A stretch of 64,000 bases of DNA from Trabulsiella guamensis ATCC 49490 (GTDB taxonomy: Bacteria; Pseudomonadota; Gammaproteobacteria; Enterobacterales; Enterobacteriaceae). The stretch's first letter is position 1. Each line of letters opens with the position of its first letter. Under the pieces are notes generated by a model, which had not been told where the DNA came from, did not search any database, and saw nothing but the letters and a program-made list of their open reading frames with translations. The DNA is taken from assembly GCF_000734965.1 (NCBI RefSeq), contig NZ_JMTB01000059.1, forward strand, positions 1 to 64,000, given 5' to 3'. Shown here in pieces: positions 28,231-37,739 of this stretch. Both the position numbers and the translations under genes were made by a program.

Positions 28231-30621
28231 ATGGCAGAAACAAAATATCAACAATCACGGCTTCTCGTGAGGCTGACGGCGCTCTTTGCAGCCTTTTGCG
28301 GTCTGTATCTCCTTATCGGGGGGATATGGTTAGCCGCAATTGGCGGCTCGTGGTACTACCCGGTTGCCGGGCTGGTGATGCTCGGTGTGACGGTAATGCT
28401 GTGGCGCCGTCAGCGCGTCGCGCTGTGGCTGTATGCCGCATTATTACTCGCGACCATGATTTGGGGAGTATGGGAGGTCGGGTTTGACTTCTGGGCGCTG
28501 ACGCCACGCAGCGATATACTGGTTTTCTTCGGCATCTGGCTGATCCTGCCGTTTGTCTGGCGTCGGCTGATTGTCCCTTCCGCTGGTGCCGTGGCGGTGC
28601 TGGTCGTCGCCCTGCTGATAAGCGGCGGGATCCTGACCTGGGCGGGCTTTCACGATCCGCAGGAAATTAACGGTACGCTAAGCACCGATGTGACCCCTGC
28701 CGCACCGATTTCGCAGGTTGCCGATCAGGACTGGCCCGCGTACGGACGTAATCAGGAAGGACAGCGCTATTCGCCGCTGAAACAAATTAACGCCAACAAC
28801 GTTAAGCAACTGAAAGAGGCCTGGGTTTTCCGCACTGGCGATCTGAAACAGCCAAACGATCCCGGTGAAATCACCAACGAAGTCACACCGATTAAAGTCG
28901 GCGACACGCTGTTTCTCTGTACCGCCCACCAGCGTCTTTTTGCGCTGGATGCCGCGACCGGGAAAGAGAAGTGGCACTTTGATCCTCAGTTAAATACGAA
29001 TCCCACATTCCAGCATGTGACCTGCCGTGGTGTTTCTTATCACGAAGCCACGCCAGAGAACGCACCGGCGGATGTGGTCGCTAACTGCCCGCGCCGGATC
29101 ATTCTGCCGGTGAATGATGGCCGCCTGTTTGCCATTAACGCCGAAACCGGCAAGCTGTGCGAATCCTTTGCCAATAAAGGGATCCTCAACCTGCAGACCA
29201 ACATGCCGATCACTACGCCTGGCATGTATGAACCCACCTCTCCGCCGATCGTGACCGATAAAACTATCGTCATCGCCGGTGCGGTAACGGATAACTTCTC
29301 GACACGTGAACCCTCGGGCGTGATCCGCGGCTTCGACATTAACACTGGCGACCTGCTGTGGGCCTTCGACCCGGGCGCGAAAGATCCCAACGCCATTCCG
29401 GCTGATGAGCATCACTTCTCGCTGAACTCACCGAACTCCTGGGCGCCTGCCGCCTACGATGCGAAGCTGGACCTCGTTTACCTGCCGATGGGTGTGACCA
29501 CGCCGGATATCTGGGGCGGTAACCGTACACCGGAACAGGAGCGTTTCGCCAGTTCCATTGTGGCGCTGAATGCAACCACCGGTAAGCTCGCCTGGAGCTA
29601 CCAGACCGTACACCACGATCTGTGGGATATGGATATGCCGTCCCAGCCGACGCTGGCGGATATCACTGTTAACGGCAAAACCGTGCCGGTGATTTATGCG
29701 CCAGCGAAAACCGGGAATATCTTTGTTCTCGACCGTCGTAATGGTGAGCTGGTAGTGCCAGCGCCGGAAAAACCGGTTCCGCAGGGTGCCGCAAAAGGCG
29801 ACTACGTCACCAAAACACAGCCGTTCTCTGAGCTGAGCTTCCGTCCGAAAAAAGATCTGACCGATAAGGACATGTGGGGCGCCACCATGTTCGATCAACT
29901 GGTGTGCCGCGTGATTTTCCACCAGATGCGCTATGAAGGCATCTTCACGCCACCGTCTGAACAGGGCACGCTGGTCTTCCCGGGTAACCTCGGCATGTTT
30001 GAGTGGGGCGGAATTTCTGTCGATCCAAACCGCCAGGTGGCGATTGCTAACCCGATGGCGCTGCCGTTTGTGTCGAAACTGATCCCGCGCGGCCCGGGTA
30101 ATCCAATGGAACAGCCAAAAGATGCGCAGGGCACCGGTTCTGAATCTGGTATTCAGCCGCAGTATGGCGTACCGTACGGCGTCACGCTGAACCCGTTCCT
30201 GTCGCCGTTTGGTCTGCCGTGTAAACAACCGGCGTGGGGTTACATTTCCGCCCTGGATCTGAAAACCAACCAGGTGGCATGGAAAAAACGCATTGGTACC
30301 CCGCAGGACAGCATGCCGTTCCCGATGCCGGTTCCGGTCCCGTTCAACATGGGGATGCCGATGCTGGGCGGTCCGATTTCCACCGCCGGTAATGTGCTGT
30401 TTATCGCCGCCACCGCCGACAACTATCTCCGTGCGTACAATATGACCAACGGGGAAAAACTGTGGCAGGCGCGCCTGCCAGCGGGCGGTCAGGCTACGCC
30501 GATGACCTATGAAGTGAATGGCAAGCAGTATGTTGTCATCTCAGCAGGCGGTCATGGTTCGTTCGGGACGAAGATGGGCGACTATATCGTCGCATATGCA
30601 TTGCCGGATGACGTGAAGTAA
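28231..30621 (+). CDS. gcd: membrane-bound PQQ-dependent glucose dehydrogenase
   Basis: Gcd (796 aa) oxidises glucose to gluconolactone at the periplasmic face and reduces ubiquinone. About five N-terminal membrane helices (residues 1-150) anchor an eight-bladed PQQ propeller starting near DQDWPAYGRNQEGQRYSPL, with the quinoprotein repeats IVALNATTGKLAWSYQT and MTNGEKLWQARLPAGGQATP. Length equals the E. coli enzyme. No pqq synthesis genes are in the window; in E. coli the apo-enzyme needs external PQQ. A strong terminator follows. Confidence 0.97.
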   Translation: MAETKYQQSRLLVRLTALFAAFCGLYLLIGGIWLAAIGGSWYYPVAGLVMLGVTVMLWRRQRVALWLYAALLLATMIWGVWEVGFDFWALTPRSDILVFFGIWLILPFVWRRLIVPSAGAVAVLVVALLISGGILTWAGFHDPQEINGTLSTDVTPAAPISQVADQDWPAYGRNQEGQRYSPLKQINANNVKQLKEAWVFRTGDLKQPNDPGEITNEVTPIKVGDTLFLCTAHQRLFALDAATGKEKWHFDPQLNTNPTFQHVTCRGVSYHEATPENAPADVVANCPRRIILPVNDGRLFAINAETGKLCESFANKGILNLQTNMPITTPGMYEPTSPPIVTDKTIVIAGAVTDNFSTREPSGVIRGFDINTGDLLWAFDPGAKDPNAIPADEHHFSLNSPNSWAPAAYDAKLDLVYLPMGVTTPDIWGGNRTPEQERFASSIVALNATTGKLAWSYQTVHHDLWDMDMPSQPTLADITVNGKTVPVIYAPAKTGNIFVLDRRNGELVVPAPEKPVPQGAAKGDYVTKTQPFSELSFRPKKDLTDKDMWGATMFDQLVCRVIFHQMRYEGIFTPPSEQGTLVFPGNLGMFEWGGISVDPNRQVAIANPMALPFVSKLIPRGPGNPMEQPKDAQGTGSESGIQPQYGVPYGVTLNPFLSPFGLPCKQPAWGYISALDLKTNQVAWKKRIGTPQDSMPFPMPVPVPFNMGMPMLGGPISTAGNVLFIAATADNYLRAYNMTNGEKLWQARLPAGGQATPMTYEVNGKQYVVISAGGHGSFGTKMGDYIVAYALPDDVK

Positions 30622-30627
30622 TGTGAT

Positions 30628-30663
30628 GCCCGGTAAGCGTGGCTGCTTACCGGGCTTTTTTTA
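30628..30663. terminator. terminator of gcd, overlapping the cueO stop
   Basis: An 11-bp stem GCCCGGTAAGC/GCTTACCGGGC with a 6-base loop is followed by eight T on the + strand. It ends within the convergent cueO stop codon. Confidence 0.92.
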
Positions 30664-32130
30664 TACCGTGAACCCCAGCATCATGCCGGTATCTTCATGC
30701 TCCAGCAGATGACAGTGCGCCATATAGGCAAATTCCTTCGGTGCATCATGGTCAAATTTCACCAGCACTTCGCTGACATCCCCTTCGACATGCACGATAT
30801 CCTTCCAGCCTGATCGATGTGCCGCAGGCGCTTTACCATTCTCAGAAAGAATGCGGAACTGCGTGCCGTGGATATGGAACGGGTGCAGCATCATGTCGCC
30901 TTTGCCGGAGATCACCCAACGCTCATACTGCCCTTTCGCCGCAGCAAACATCGGTTTATCCATCTCAAAAGCCACGCCGTTAATCTTATTGGCGTTATGG
31001 AAATCAAAACCGTTACTGCCGTGATCAATCGATCCCCTGTGACCCATCATATCGAGCATCGGATCCATAGACAGTTGCAGCGTACGTTGCGTCAGCTCGT
31101 CCAGCGAGGGCAGCGCAGGCATAGTGGTTAACGTATCCGGCAGAGTGCCTGACGCCGGGATCACCAGCGGCTGGATGCGCATTACCGGGTGTGCGTTATC
31201 AAACGGCGCTGTTGCCATGCCCATCTGCTTGACCGGCAGCGTGACCAGATCAAACGCTTTGCTGTCGCTGATATCCACCAGCACTTCAAAACGCTCCCCC
31301 GGCAGTACCGGCAGTTCGGTCACTTTCACTGGTTCCGGCAGTAACCCCCCGTCACTGGCGATCACATACAGCGGCCGGTTATCGCTGGCGGCAAAATTGA
31401 GCATCCGCGCATTGCAGCCGTTAAGCAGTCGCAGACGCAGCCAGCCTTTGGGCGCGGAATGTTGCGGATAGATAGCGCCGTTGGCCAGCAATGTGTCGCC
31501 AGACCAGCCGACGGCGGCGCTCATGATGTCGAGCTGATAATCAATTTGCCCGTCGGCGGTGAATTTCTTGTCCTGCACGATCACCGGCACATCATCAATG
31601 CCCCATTGTTTCGGCAGCAACAGCATGCGCTGTGTGTTGTCTTCTATCAGTACCAGACCCGCGAGCCCCATTGCGACCTGACGTCCGGTTTTGCCATGCT
31701 GATGTGGATGGAACCAACAGGTTGCCGCACGCTGCGTCGGCGTAAAGGTAACCGTCCGCGTTTCGCCAGGTTTAATCATTCCCTGCGGGCCGCCATCCAC
31801 CTCGCCCGGCACTTCCAGCCCATGCCAGTGTAATGTGGTCTCTTCGCTGAGCTGATTATGAATATCTACTGTCACCGTTTTCCCCTGGCGCAATTGCAGC
31901 GCCGGCCCCAGCAGATTCCCGTTGTAGCCCCAGGTGGTTGCTACGTGTGGGCCAAACGTCGTTTTCCCGGCCTGCACATTAATGGCGATGCGGTTCGTAG
32001 CGTCAGCGGTCAGCAGTTCGGGAATGGGGAGGACGGGGCGCTCAGCGGCGAAGGCAAACCGGCGCCATACGGGTAATGTGCTGGCGACGCCCACAGCGGC
32101 GGTGAGTTTTATAAAATCCCGGCGATGCAT
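30661..32130 (-). CDS. cueO: periplasmic multicopper oxidase CueO, lacking the Met-rich insert
   Basis: CueO (489 aa) oxidises Cu(I) in the periplasm for copper tolerance. A Tat signal (HRRDFIKL ... AFAA) spans about residues 1-28. Copper ligands of the trinuclear and T1 sites are intact: HWHG, HPHQHG, HPFHIHG and the [14 protein letters not shown] segment. Met355 and Asp360 of the substrate copper site align with E. coli (SMDPMLD). The methionine-rich helix and loop that follow in E. coli are missing: 14 residues stand where E. coli has 41, which accounts exactly for the 27-residue shorter length. A CueR-type promoter precedes it. Confidence 0.95.
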   Translation of the reverse strand: MHRRDFIKLTAAVGVASTLPVWRRFAFAAERPVLPIPELLTADATNRIAINVQAGKTTFGPHVATTWGYNGNLLGPALQLRQGKTVTVDIHNQLSEETTLHWHGLEVPGEVDGGPQGMIKPGETRTVTFTPTQRAATCWFHPHQHGKTGRQVAMGLAGLVLIEDNTQRMLLLPKQWGIDDVPVIVQDKKFTADGQIDYQLDIMSAAVGWSGDTLLANGAIYPQHSAPKGWLRLRLLNGCNARMLNFAASDNRPLYVIASDGGLLPEPVKVTELPVLPGERFEVLVDISDSKAFDLVTLPVKQMGMATAPFDNAHPVMRIQPLVIPASGTLPDTLTTMPALPSLDELTQRTLQLSMDPMLDMMGHRGSIDHGSNGFDFHNANKINGVAFEMDKPMFAAAKGQYERWVISGKGDMMLHPFHIHGTQFRILSENGKAPAAHRSGWKDIVHVEGDVSEVLVKFDHDAPKEFAYMAHCHLLEHEDTGMMLGFTV

Positions 32131-32167
32131 TTTTTTAACGTCCTTTTATTTTTATGGCGAATAATTA

Positions 32168-32198
32168 AGCTTACACTTTTCCCTTGCGGCAAGGTCAA
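32168..32198 (-). promoter_or_regulatory. CueR-type promoter of cueO
   Basis: Minus-strand -35 TTGACC (32193-32198) and -10 TAAGCT (32168-32173) are separated by 19 bp, the long spacer typical of MerR-family activation. The spacer holds the CueR dyad ACCTTGCCGCAAGGGAAAAGT, close to the operators known at E. coli copA and cueO. Cu(I)-bound CueR would activate cueO. Confidence 0.85.
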
Positions 32199-32277
32199 GC
32201 AGAAAGATAACAATAAACAGCGGCGAGTCCCCGGGAAGTGTGCTAACGTTGAACTTCCACGAATTAAGGTAAAACTC

Positions 32278-32625
32278 ATGAAGATGTTTTTCAGAACACT
32301 GGCGCTTGGCAGTCTGCTTGCCCTTTCCTGCAACAGTTACGCGTTAAGCGAATCCGAAGCGGAAGATATGGCTGACCTGACCGCCGTTTTTGTGTTCCTG
32401 AAAAATGATTGTGGCTACCAGAACTTACCGAATGGTCAGATCCGCCGTGCGCTGGTCTTTTTCGCTCAGCAGAACCAGTGGGATTTGAGTAATTACGATA
32501 CCTACAATATGAAAGCCCTCGGTGAAGACAGTTATCGCGATCTGAGCGGCATCAGCATTCCTACCGCCAAAAAATGTAAAGCGCTGGCGCGGGATTCATT
32601 AAGCCTGCTCGCCTACGTAAAATAA
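32278..32625 (+). CDS. yacC: small exported protein YacC
   Basis: YacC (115 aa) has a signal peptide (residues 1-22, ending NSYA-L) and belongs to the YacC/PulS-like pilotin group. The two cysteines of the mature part lie in KNDCGYQNLP and KKCKAL. Related proteins help assemble type II secretion secretins, but no secretin gene is nearby. Function in enterobacteria lacking a full system is unknown. ATG 32278 matches the E. coli start; an upstream open stretch is not supported. It is divergent from cueO. Confidence 0.88.
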   Translation: MKMFFRTLALGSLLALSCNSYALSESEAEDMADLTAVFVFLKNDCGYQNLPNGQIRRALVFFAQQNQWDLSNYDTYNMKALGEDSYRDLSGISIPTAKKCKALARDSLSLLAYVK

Positions 32626-32720
32626 TCCTCTGATGAAATAATGACCGTGCATCCACGGTTATTGTTGGCTATCATGTTGCGCCCATTTTGAAGGGGTGTT
32701 AACAAAGGAGGTATCTGTCG

Positions 32721-33578
32721 ATGACCGATAAAAACGTGTGGCACGAAACCCTGCACGACCAGTTTGGTCAATACTTTGCCGTTGATAACGTCTTGTATCA
32801 CGAGAAGACGGATCACCAGGATCTGATCATTTTCGAAAACGCGGCGTTTGGCCGGGTGATGGCGCTGGATGGCGTGGTGCAGACCACCGAACGCGACGAA
32901 TTCATCTATCACGAAATGATGACCCACGTTCCGCTATTGGCTCACGGGCAGGCGAAACACGTGTTGATCATCGGCGGTGGCGACGGCGCAATGCTGCGCG
33001 AGGTTTCCCGTCACAAAACCATTGAAACCATCACTATGGTGGAGATTGATGCCGGCGTGGTCTCGTTCTGCCGCCAGTATCTGCCGAACCATAACGCCGG
33101 TAGCTATGACGATCCGCGTTTCAGGCTGGTGATTGATGATGGCGTCAATTTCGTCAACCAGACCCGCCAGACGTTCGATGTGATTATCTCTGACTGTACC
33201 GACCCCATCGGTCCTGGCGAGAGCCTGTTTACGTCTGATTTTTACGAAGGCTGCAAACGCTGCCTGAACCCCGGCGGAATTCTTGTCGCCCAGAACGGCG
33301 TGAGTTTTCTGCAACAGGATGAAGTCATCGGCAGTCATCGCAAACTGAGCCACTACTTTCGTGACGTGAGTTTTTACCAGGCGGCGATCCCGACCTATTT
33401 CGGCGGCATCATGACCTTTGCCTGGGCGACGGACAACGGTGCGCTGCGCCATCTTTCCACCGAAATCATTCAGGCGCGCTTTCACAGTTCCGGTCTGAAA
33501 TGCCGCTATTACAATCCCGGCGTGCATACGGCCGCCTTTGCCCTGCCGCAATACCTGCAAGACGCGCTCTGCTTCTAA
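32721..33578 (+). CDS. speE: spermidine synthase (polyamine aminopropyltransferase)
   Basis: SpeE (285 aa) transfers the aminopropyl group of decarboxylated S-adenosylmethionine to putrescine. Key motifs: [18 protein letters not shown], the cofactor loop [14 protein letters not shown], catalytic Asp in [12 protein letters not shown], and AIPTYFGG. The start ATG has AAAGGAGGT upstream. speD follows after 14 bp, so both enzymes of the spermidine branch are co-expressed. The C-terminus (DALCF) is three residues shorter than in E. coli. Confidence 0.97.
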   Translation: MTDKNVWHETLHDQFGQYFAVDNVLYHEKTDHQDLIIFENAAFGRVMALDGVVQTTERDEFIYHEMMTHVPLLAHGQAKHVLIIGGGDGAMLREVSRHKTIETITMVEIDAGVVSFCRQYLPNHNAGSYDDPRFRLVIDDGVNFVNQTRQTFDVIISDCTDPIGPGESLFTSDFYEGCKRCLNPGGILVAQNGVSFLQQDEVIGSHRKLSHYFRDVSFYQAAIPTYFGGIMTFAWATDNGALRHLSTEIIQARFHSSGLKCRYYNPGVHTAAFALPQYLQDALCF

Positions 33579-33592
33579 GGAGATGATAAAAA

Positions 33593-34387
33593 TTGAAAAA
33601 GCTTAAACTGCATGGCTTTAACAACCTGACCAAAAGCCTGAGTTTTTGTATTTACGATATCTGTTACGCCAAAACAGCGGAAGAGCGCGATGGTTATATC
33701 GCCTATATCGACGAACTCTATAACGCCAACCGTCTGACCGAAATCCTGTCAGAGACCTGCTCAATTATCGGTGCCAATATTCTCAACATTGCGCGCCAGG
33801 ATTATGAACCTCAGGGTGCGAGCGTCACCATTCTGGTGAGTGAAGAACCCGTCGACCCCACGCTTATCGACAAGACAGAGCACCCGGGTCCGTTGCCAGA
33901 AGCGGTGGTTGCTCATCTCGATAAAAGCCATATCTGCGTGCATACCTACCCGGAAAGCCATCCTGAAGGTGGTCTGTGCACTTTCCGTGCGGATATTGAA
34001 GTGTCCACCTGTGGAGTGATTTCACCTCTGAAGGCGCTGAATTACCTGATCCATCAACTGGAATCTGACATCGTGACCATTGATTACCGTGTGCGTGGTT
34101 TTACCCGCGACATCAACGGTATGAAACATTTTATCGATCACGAGATTAATTCGATTCAGAATTTTATGTCCGATGACATGAAAGCGCTGTACGACATGGT
34201 GGATGTGAACGTTTACCAGGAAAACATCTTCCATACCAAGATGTTGCTTAAAGAGTTTGACCTTAAGCACTACATGTTTCACACCAGACCGGAAGAGTTA
34301 TCCGCTGACGAGCGCAAGATCATTACCGACCTGCTGTGGAAAGAAATGCGCGAAATCTACTACGGGCGCAATATTCCGAGCGTGTAA
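33593..34387 (+). CDS. speD: S-adenosylmethionine decarboxylase proenzyme, TTG start
   Basis: SpeD (264 aa) makes the aminopropyl donor for SpeE. It is a pyruvoyl enzyme that cleaves itself at Lys-Ser in [13 protein letters not shown] (around 111/112). The start is TTG at 33593 preceded by AAGGAGATGAT; the E. coli gene also uses TTG. It is the second gene of speE-speD. A long dyad lies after the stop. Confidence 0.96.
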   Translation: MKKLKLHGFNNLTKSLSFCIYDICYAKTAEERDGYIAYIDELYNANRLTEILSETCSIIGANILNIARQDYEPQGASVTILVSEEPVDPTLIDKTEHPGPLPEAVVAHLDKSHICVHTYPESHPEGGLCTFRADIEVSTCGVISPLKALNYLIHQLESDIVTIDYRVRGFTRDINGMKHFIDHEINSIQNFMSDDMKALYDMVDVNVYQENIFHTKMLLKEFDLKHYMFHTRPEELSADERKIITDLLWKEMREIYYGRNIPSV

Positions 34388-34395
34388 GAACAAGC

Positions 34396-34421
34396 CTCAG
34401 GAGCTCTGCGGAGTTCCTGAG
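34396..34421. terminator. dyad after speD
   Basis: Arms CTCAGGAGCTC/GAGTTCCTGAG with one mismatch pair and a 4-base loop lie between the convergent speD and the 81-aa gene. No U-tract follows on +, so a classical terminator is not proven. Confidence 0.5.
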
Positions 34422-34433
34422 CGAAATCAGGGG

Positions 34434-34679
34434 TTATTCATTTCCCCATCGATTCAGGAATTCAGCGATATCATCGATGCGTTGCGCGTCAATGTCGGCT
34501 TCACTGGCCATCTCTTGCTGCGCCTCTTCGCTAATCTCTTCATTATTGCTTAAACGGGTGAGCAGGAGCTGGAAATAGCGTGCCAGAGCGTCACGCTCCG
34601 TGGCATTAACAGGCGCTGAGGACTCCGTCGAATACTCATCCACGATGTCATAAAATTTCAGTGGTATTTCATTACCCAT
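34434..34679 (-). CDS. small acidic protein of unknown function (81 aa)
   Basis: I do not recognise this protein. It is 81 residues, strongly acidic ([25 protein letters not shown]), helical in character, with no signal peptide and no cysteines. ATG 34679 has GGAG seven bases upstream; a GTG one codon earlier is too close to that site. It starts 41 bp after the DeoR-type regulator, on the same strand, with no terminator visible between them, so it may be the last gene of the D-threonate-type operon or have its own promoter. An independent antitoxin-like or regulatory role is conceivable but unsupported. Confidence 0.7.
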   Translation of the reverse strand: MGNEIPLKFYDIVDEYSTESSAPVNATERDALARYFQLLLTRLSNNEEISEEAQQEMASEADIDAQRIDDIAEFLNRWGNE

Positions 34680-34720
34680 CACTCATCTCCAGGTTTATCC
34701 CAACGTCTGCTATCCGGTTA

Positions 34721-35485
34721 TTAAGGTTGAACCAGCGTCAGGGCGACGGATTGTGCTTTCAGTTCGGCCTGCACGGCCTGCGGTAAATTAACATCGGTGA
34801 TGACGTCGGTAAAGCGGCTGAGAGCGGCGACATTAAACAGAGAATGGGCACCATATTTGCTGCTGTCGGCCAGCAACACCTTCCGCTGGGCGTTAGCGAT
34901 AATTTCTTGTTTCAGCCCCGCTTTGTCTTCCGTCGGCGTGGTCACCCCTTTCTCAAGACTCCAGGTGTTACAGCTCATAAAGGCGATATCGGGATAGACA
35001 CTGCGCAGCATCTTGCGGCCATATTCACCGATGCACGACTGGCTGCTGTCGTCAATCCGCCCGCCGACAATGGTCACCTCTATCTGGCGAAACTCCGATA
35101 AAAACAGAGCGATGTGCAGATCAACGGTAATAACGCGTAACGGCAGATGAGTCAGACACTTTGCCAGCTCCAGCATCGTGGTACCGGCATCAAGCACGAC
35201 GGCATCACCAGCATGCACCATGGAGGCGGCATAACGCGCGATCGCCCGTTTTTCAGCGGGGGATCGCAGTTGTTTCTCGTTAGTCGTCGGTTGAGCAGGT
35301 TCAAAGCGACGTAACGCAACACCGCCGTGGCTGCGGCTGATCACTCCCTGTTCATCCAGTTTGATCAGATCGCGTCGGATCGTCGCCGGGGAGGCGTCAA
35401 CCGCGTCTACCAGTTGTTCCACGGTCACCAGCGTATGATTTTTCAAATACGCCACAATCTTATCCAGACGGTGTTGTCCTTTCAT
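34721..35485 (-). CDS. DeoR-family transcriptional regulator of the D-threonate-type operon
   Basis: This regulator (254 aa) has the DeoR N-terminal helix-turn-helix ([28 protein letters not shown], about 19-46) and a C-terminal sugar-phosphate sensor domain with [10 protein letters not shown] and an acidic DxxxG type loop. Such proteins repress sugar or sugar-acid operons and release DNA on binding a phosphorylated intermediate. It is the fourth gene of the operon and lies 9 bp after pdxA2, so it likely regulates the permease/kinase/dehydrogenase genes and itself. Confidence 0.88.
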   Translation of the reverse strand: MKGQHRLDKIVAYLKNHTLVTVEQLVDAVDASPATIRRDLIKLDEQGVISRSHGGVALRRFEPAQPTTNEKQLRSPAEKRAIARYAASMVHAGDAVVLDAGTTMLELAKCLTHLPLRVITVDLHIALFLSEFRQIEVTIVGGRIDDSSQSCIGEYGRKMLRSVYPDIAFMSCNTWSLEKGVTTPTEDKAGLKQEIIANAQRKVLLADSSKYGAHSLFNVAALSRFTDVITDVNLPQAVQAELKAQSVALTLVQP

Positions 35486-35494
35486 AACAGGAAA

Positions 35495-36478
35495 TTACGC
35501 CAGTTGCATTGCCAGTTTAATCGATATGGCCATGCTCTCAGATTTTGCTTTTCCCGTCCAGGCGATATCAAATGCCGTCCCGTGATCGGCAGAGGTGCGG
35601 ATAAATGGCAGACCGGCAGTTATGTTGACGCCATCATAAAAACCGAGCAGCTTCAGCGGGATATGTCCCTGGTCGTGGTACATCGCCACCACCATGTCAT
35701 AGTGACCTTCATACGCCTGTAAAAACACCGTGTCCGGTGGGCACGGGCCGTAAACATCGCTCCCCTTCGCCTTCATCTTCTCAATCGCAGGCCCGACAAT
35801 TCGCATCTCTTCATCACCAAACAGCCCGTTTTCACCGGCATGGGGGTTCACGCCAGCCACCGCAATTCGCGGATTCGCAAATCCCACGCGTTTCAGGAAG
35901 GTATCAGCGATGCCAATCACTGTTTCCACGCGCTGCGCATTCAGGGTATCAAGGAACTTACGCAGAGCGATGTGGGTAGAAACATGAATCACTTTTAGTT
36001 TATCGGTGTAAAGCACCATCGCGTAGTCGCGGCTTTCGGTTAACGTCGCCAGCAGTTCTGTATGGCCCGGGAAGTTGTGTCCGGCCAGATGCAGCGCTTC
36101 TTTGTTCAACGGGGCCGTGGCGATGGCATGGACGTCGCCTTTCATCGCCAGCTCTGTCGCGCGTTTTACGCAGCGAAAAGCCAGATCGCCCGCCTGCGCC
36201 TGCACTTTACCCGGCTCCAGCGCCTCCGGCTGTGCCAGCGGTTCATCGATCACATGAATCAGGCCCGGCGCGAAGCGGGCATCCGCGACCTGGGTTATCG
36301 CGCGGAACGTTACGCCCTCAGCCAGCCCTCTGGACTGCAACCGCGTCAGGGTTTGCAGGCATCCCACTACCACCAGCGGTGCGCCGGTCAGTTCATCCTG
36401 GCTGAGCGCTTTAACAATAATTTCCGGACCAATCCCCGCAGGGTCTCCCATCGTAATCGCGATTGTTTTAGTTACCAC
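35495..36478 (-). CDS. pdxA2: 4-phospho-D-threonate 3-dehydrogenase-like protein (PdxA2)
   Basis: The protein (327 aa) is a PdxA-family dehydrogenase: ITMGDPAGIGPEI at the N-terminus, metal-binding histidines in NFPGHTELL and YHDQGHIPLKLLG, and GVNPHAGENG. Salmonella PdxA2 in the same gene order oxidises D-threonate 4-phosphate, and the product decarboxylates to dihydroxyacetone phosphate. Vitamin B6 synthesis by true PdxA is a paralogous function. The start is taken as GTG 36478 with GAGGAGAT upstream, overlapping the kinase end by 11 bp; the open frame extends to 36568. Confidence 0.88.
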   Translation of the reverse strand: MVTKTIAITMGDPAGIGPEIIVKALSQDELTGAPLVVVGCLQTLTRLQSRGLAEGVTFRAITQVADARFAPGLIHVIDEPLAQPEALEPGKVQAQAGDLAFRCVKRATELAMKGDVHAIATAPLNKEALHLAGHNFPGHTELLATLTESRDYAMVLYTDKLKVIHVSTHIALRKFLDTLNAQRVETVIGIADTFLKRVGFANPRIAVAGVNPHAGENGLFGDEEMRIVGPAIEKMKAKGSDVYGPCPPDTVFLQAYEGHYDMVVAMYHDQGHIPLKLLGFYDGVNITAGLPFIRTSADHGTAFDIAWTGKAKSESMAISIKLAMQLA

Positions 36479-37739
36479 TGTACATCTCCTCAATAAAATA
36501 AAGCGCATCACAAAGAGTGCTGTCTGAGCCGAATCCTCCTGCTTTGGTGATAACCGGCAGATCGTCAATCTCGCTGTTCACAAAGGTGCCGCACGGAATG
36601 CAGGGGGCGACTTCGCTTTGAATGCGATACCCTTCCGCACCCAGCGCGCTGGCTACTGCGGTGGCGATATCCCCTCCGGTGAGGAACAGGCCGCCGATGC
36701 GCGCCTGCTCAATAATGCGTAACGTGATAGCCCCAAGCCGCTGACTCAACAGTTCGCCGAGTTGCTGGCGACTCATCCCCACAGAACGACACAACGTGTC
36801 GATCATCTCCCGATCTTCCGCACGCCGACTGGTGCGTAAAATCGTATGATGCCGCTGGCTCAACAGCGTACAGGTCTGTTCCACAATCGAGGCGATCTCT
36901 TGTTCGAAATGCGCTGAGACCAGCCGTGAGGCATCAATATCAACGACCTTCGCCCTCTCCTGGCATAGCGCTTTGTCGACCTGACGTCGCGTGGCTTCGC
37001 TCATCGAGCCCGCGACCACCAATACTGGCAGCTCTTGTTTCTCCTGCATAAACATTCTGACCGGCAGGGCATTGGCGAATCCGGCCGCGCCGACCAGCAG
37101 CGGCAGCTGTTTTTGTTCACAAATAGCCTGCGCAATCAGCGACAGATCGCGATCTTCCATCGCGTCCACCACAACCATGCATTCACCTTCTTCAGCGAAA
37201 GAGCTCAACAGCGCGCTCAGGCGGCCACGACGGACATCTTCAAGCGAGACTTCGCGCACCGGAATGTCACTCTGCAACGCGACCAGTTCCGCAATGCGCG
37301 AAGAGACAATCGGCGTTTTGGGATCGCTGGCAAATTCTGTCTCCAGTAAAGGGGTTCCGTTGACCAGACACAGCCCATCACGGGTGGTGCGTCCGGCGGC
37401 GGGGATCGCCGCGGCAATGACCGCCAGTGGCCGATGAGTCGCCCGCATCGCCGCGCTGACTTCGGCCCCCACGTTGCCGCGAAAGGTCGAGTCGATTTTT
37501 TTATACACCAGCGGCAGGCTGCTCCCTTCGCACCACGGCGCTAATGCCTGTTGTACGGCCTGTTCGGCTTTCGCCGCAGAGATTGCCCGACTTTCGGTAT
37601 TGATGACCAGCACATCGGCACGGCGCGAAGGCTTCTGCGCCGGGGTGAGCATCACCTCCGTGCGCGCGCCTTTCTTCGCTAACTGCACGCCGGTATCGTT
37701 AGAGCCCGTAAAGTCATCGGCGATAACGATCATTTTCAT
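36468..37739 (-). CDS. dtnK: four-carbon acid sugar kinase, D-threonate kinase type (DUF1537)
   Basis: This 423-residue protein has the DUF1537 signature [15 protein letters not shown] near its start, [13 protein letters not shown] in the N-domain, and the nucleotide-binding C-domain with [18 protein letters not shown]. The family phosphorylates four-carbon sugar acids (D-threonate, L-threonate, D-erythronate types). Neighbouring pdxA2 and a KdgT-type permease match the Salmonella D-threonate set, so DtnK is the best assignment. ATG overlaps the permease stop by 4 bp; a second ATG two codons on is possible. Confidence 0.88.
   Translation of the reverse strand: MKMIVIADDFTGSNDTGVQLAKKGARTEVMLTPAQKPSRRADVLVINTESRAISAAKAEQAVQQALAPWCEGSSLPLVYKKIDSTFRGNVGAEVSAAMRATHRPLAVIAAAIPAAGRTTRDGLCLVNGTPLLETEFASDPKTPIVSSRIAELVALQSDIPVREVSLEDVRRGRLSALLSSFAEEGECMVVVDAMEDRDLSLIAQAICEQKQLPLLVGAAGFANALPVRMFMQEKQELPVLVVAGSMSEATRRQVDKALCQERAKVVDIDASRLVSAHFEQEIASIVEQTCTLLSQRHHTILRTSRRAEDREMIDTLCRSVGMSRQQLGELLSQRLGAITLRIIEQARIGGLFLTGGDIATAVASALGAEGYRIQSEVAPCIPCGTFVNSEIDDLPVITKAGGFGSDSTLCDALYFIEEMYSGN

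Noticed and set aside
29428-30228. 266-codon open frame antisense to gcd
   Set aside because: Shadow of gcd codon usage; rich in Arg and His with no family features.
35495-36478. True PdxA of vitamin B6 synthesis
   Set aside because: The genuine pdxA lies in the surA-pdxA-rsmA cluster in enterobacteria. Here the partners are a DUF1537 kinase and sugar-acid permease, which mark PdxA2.
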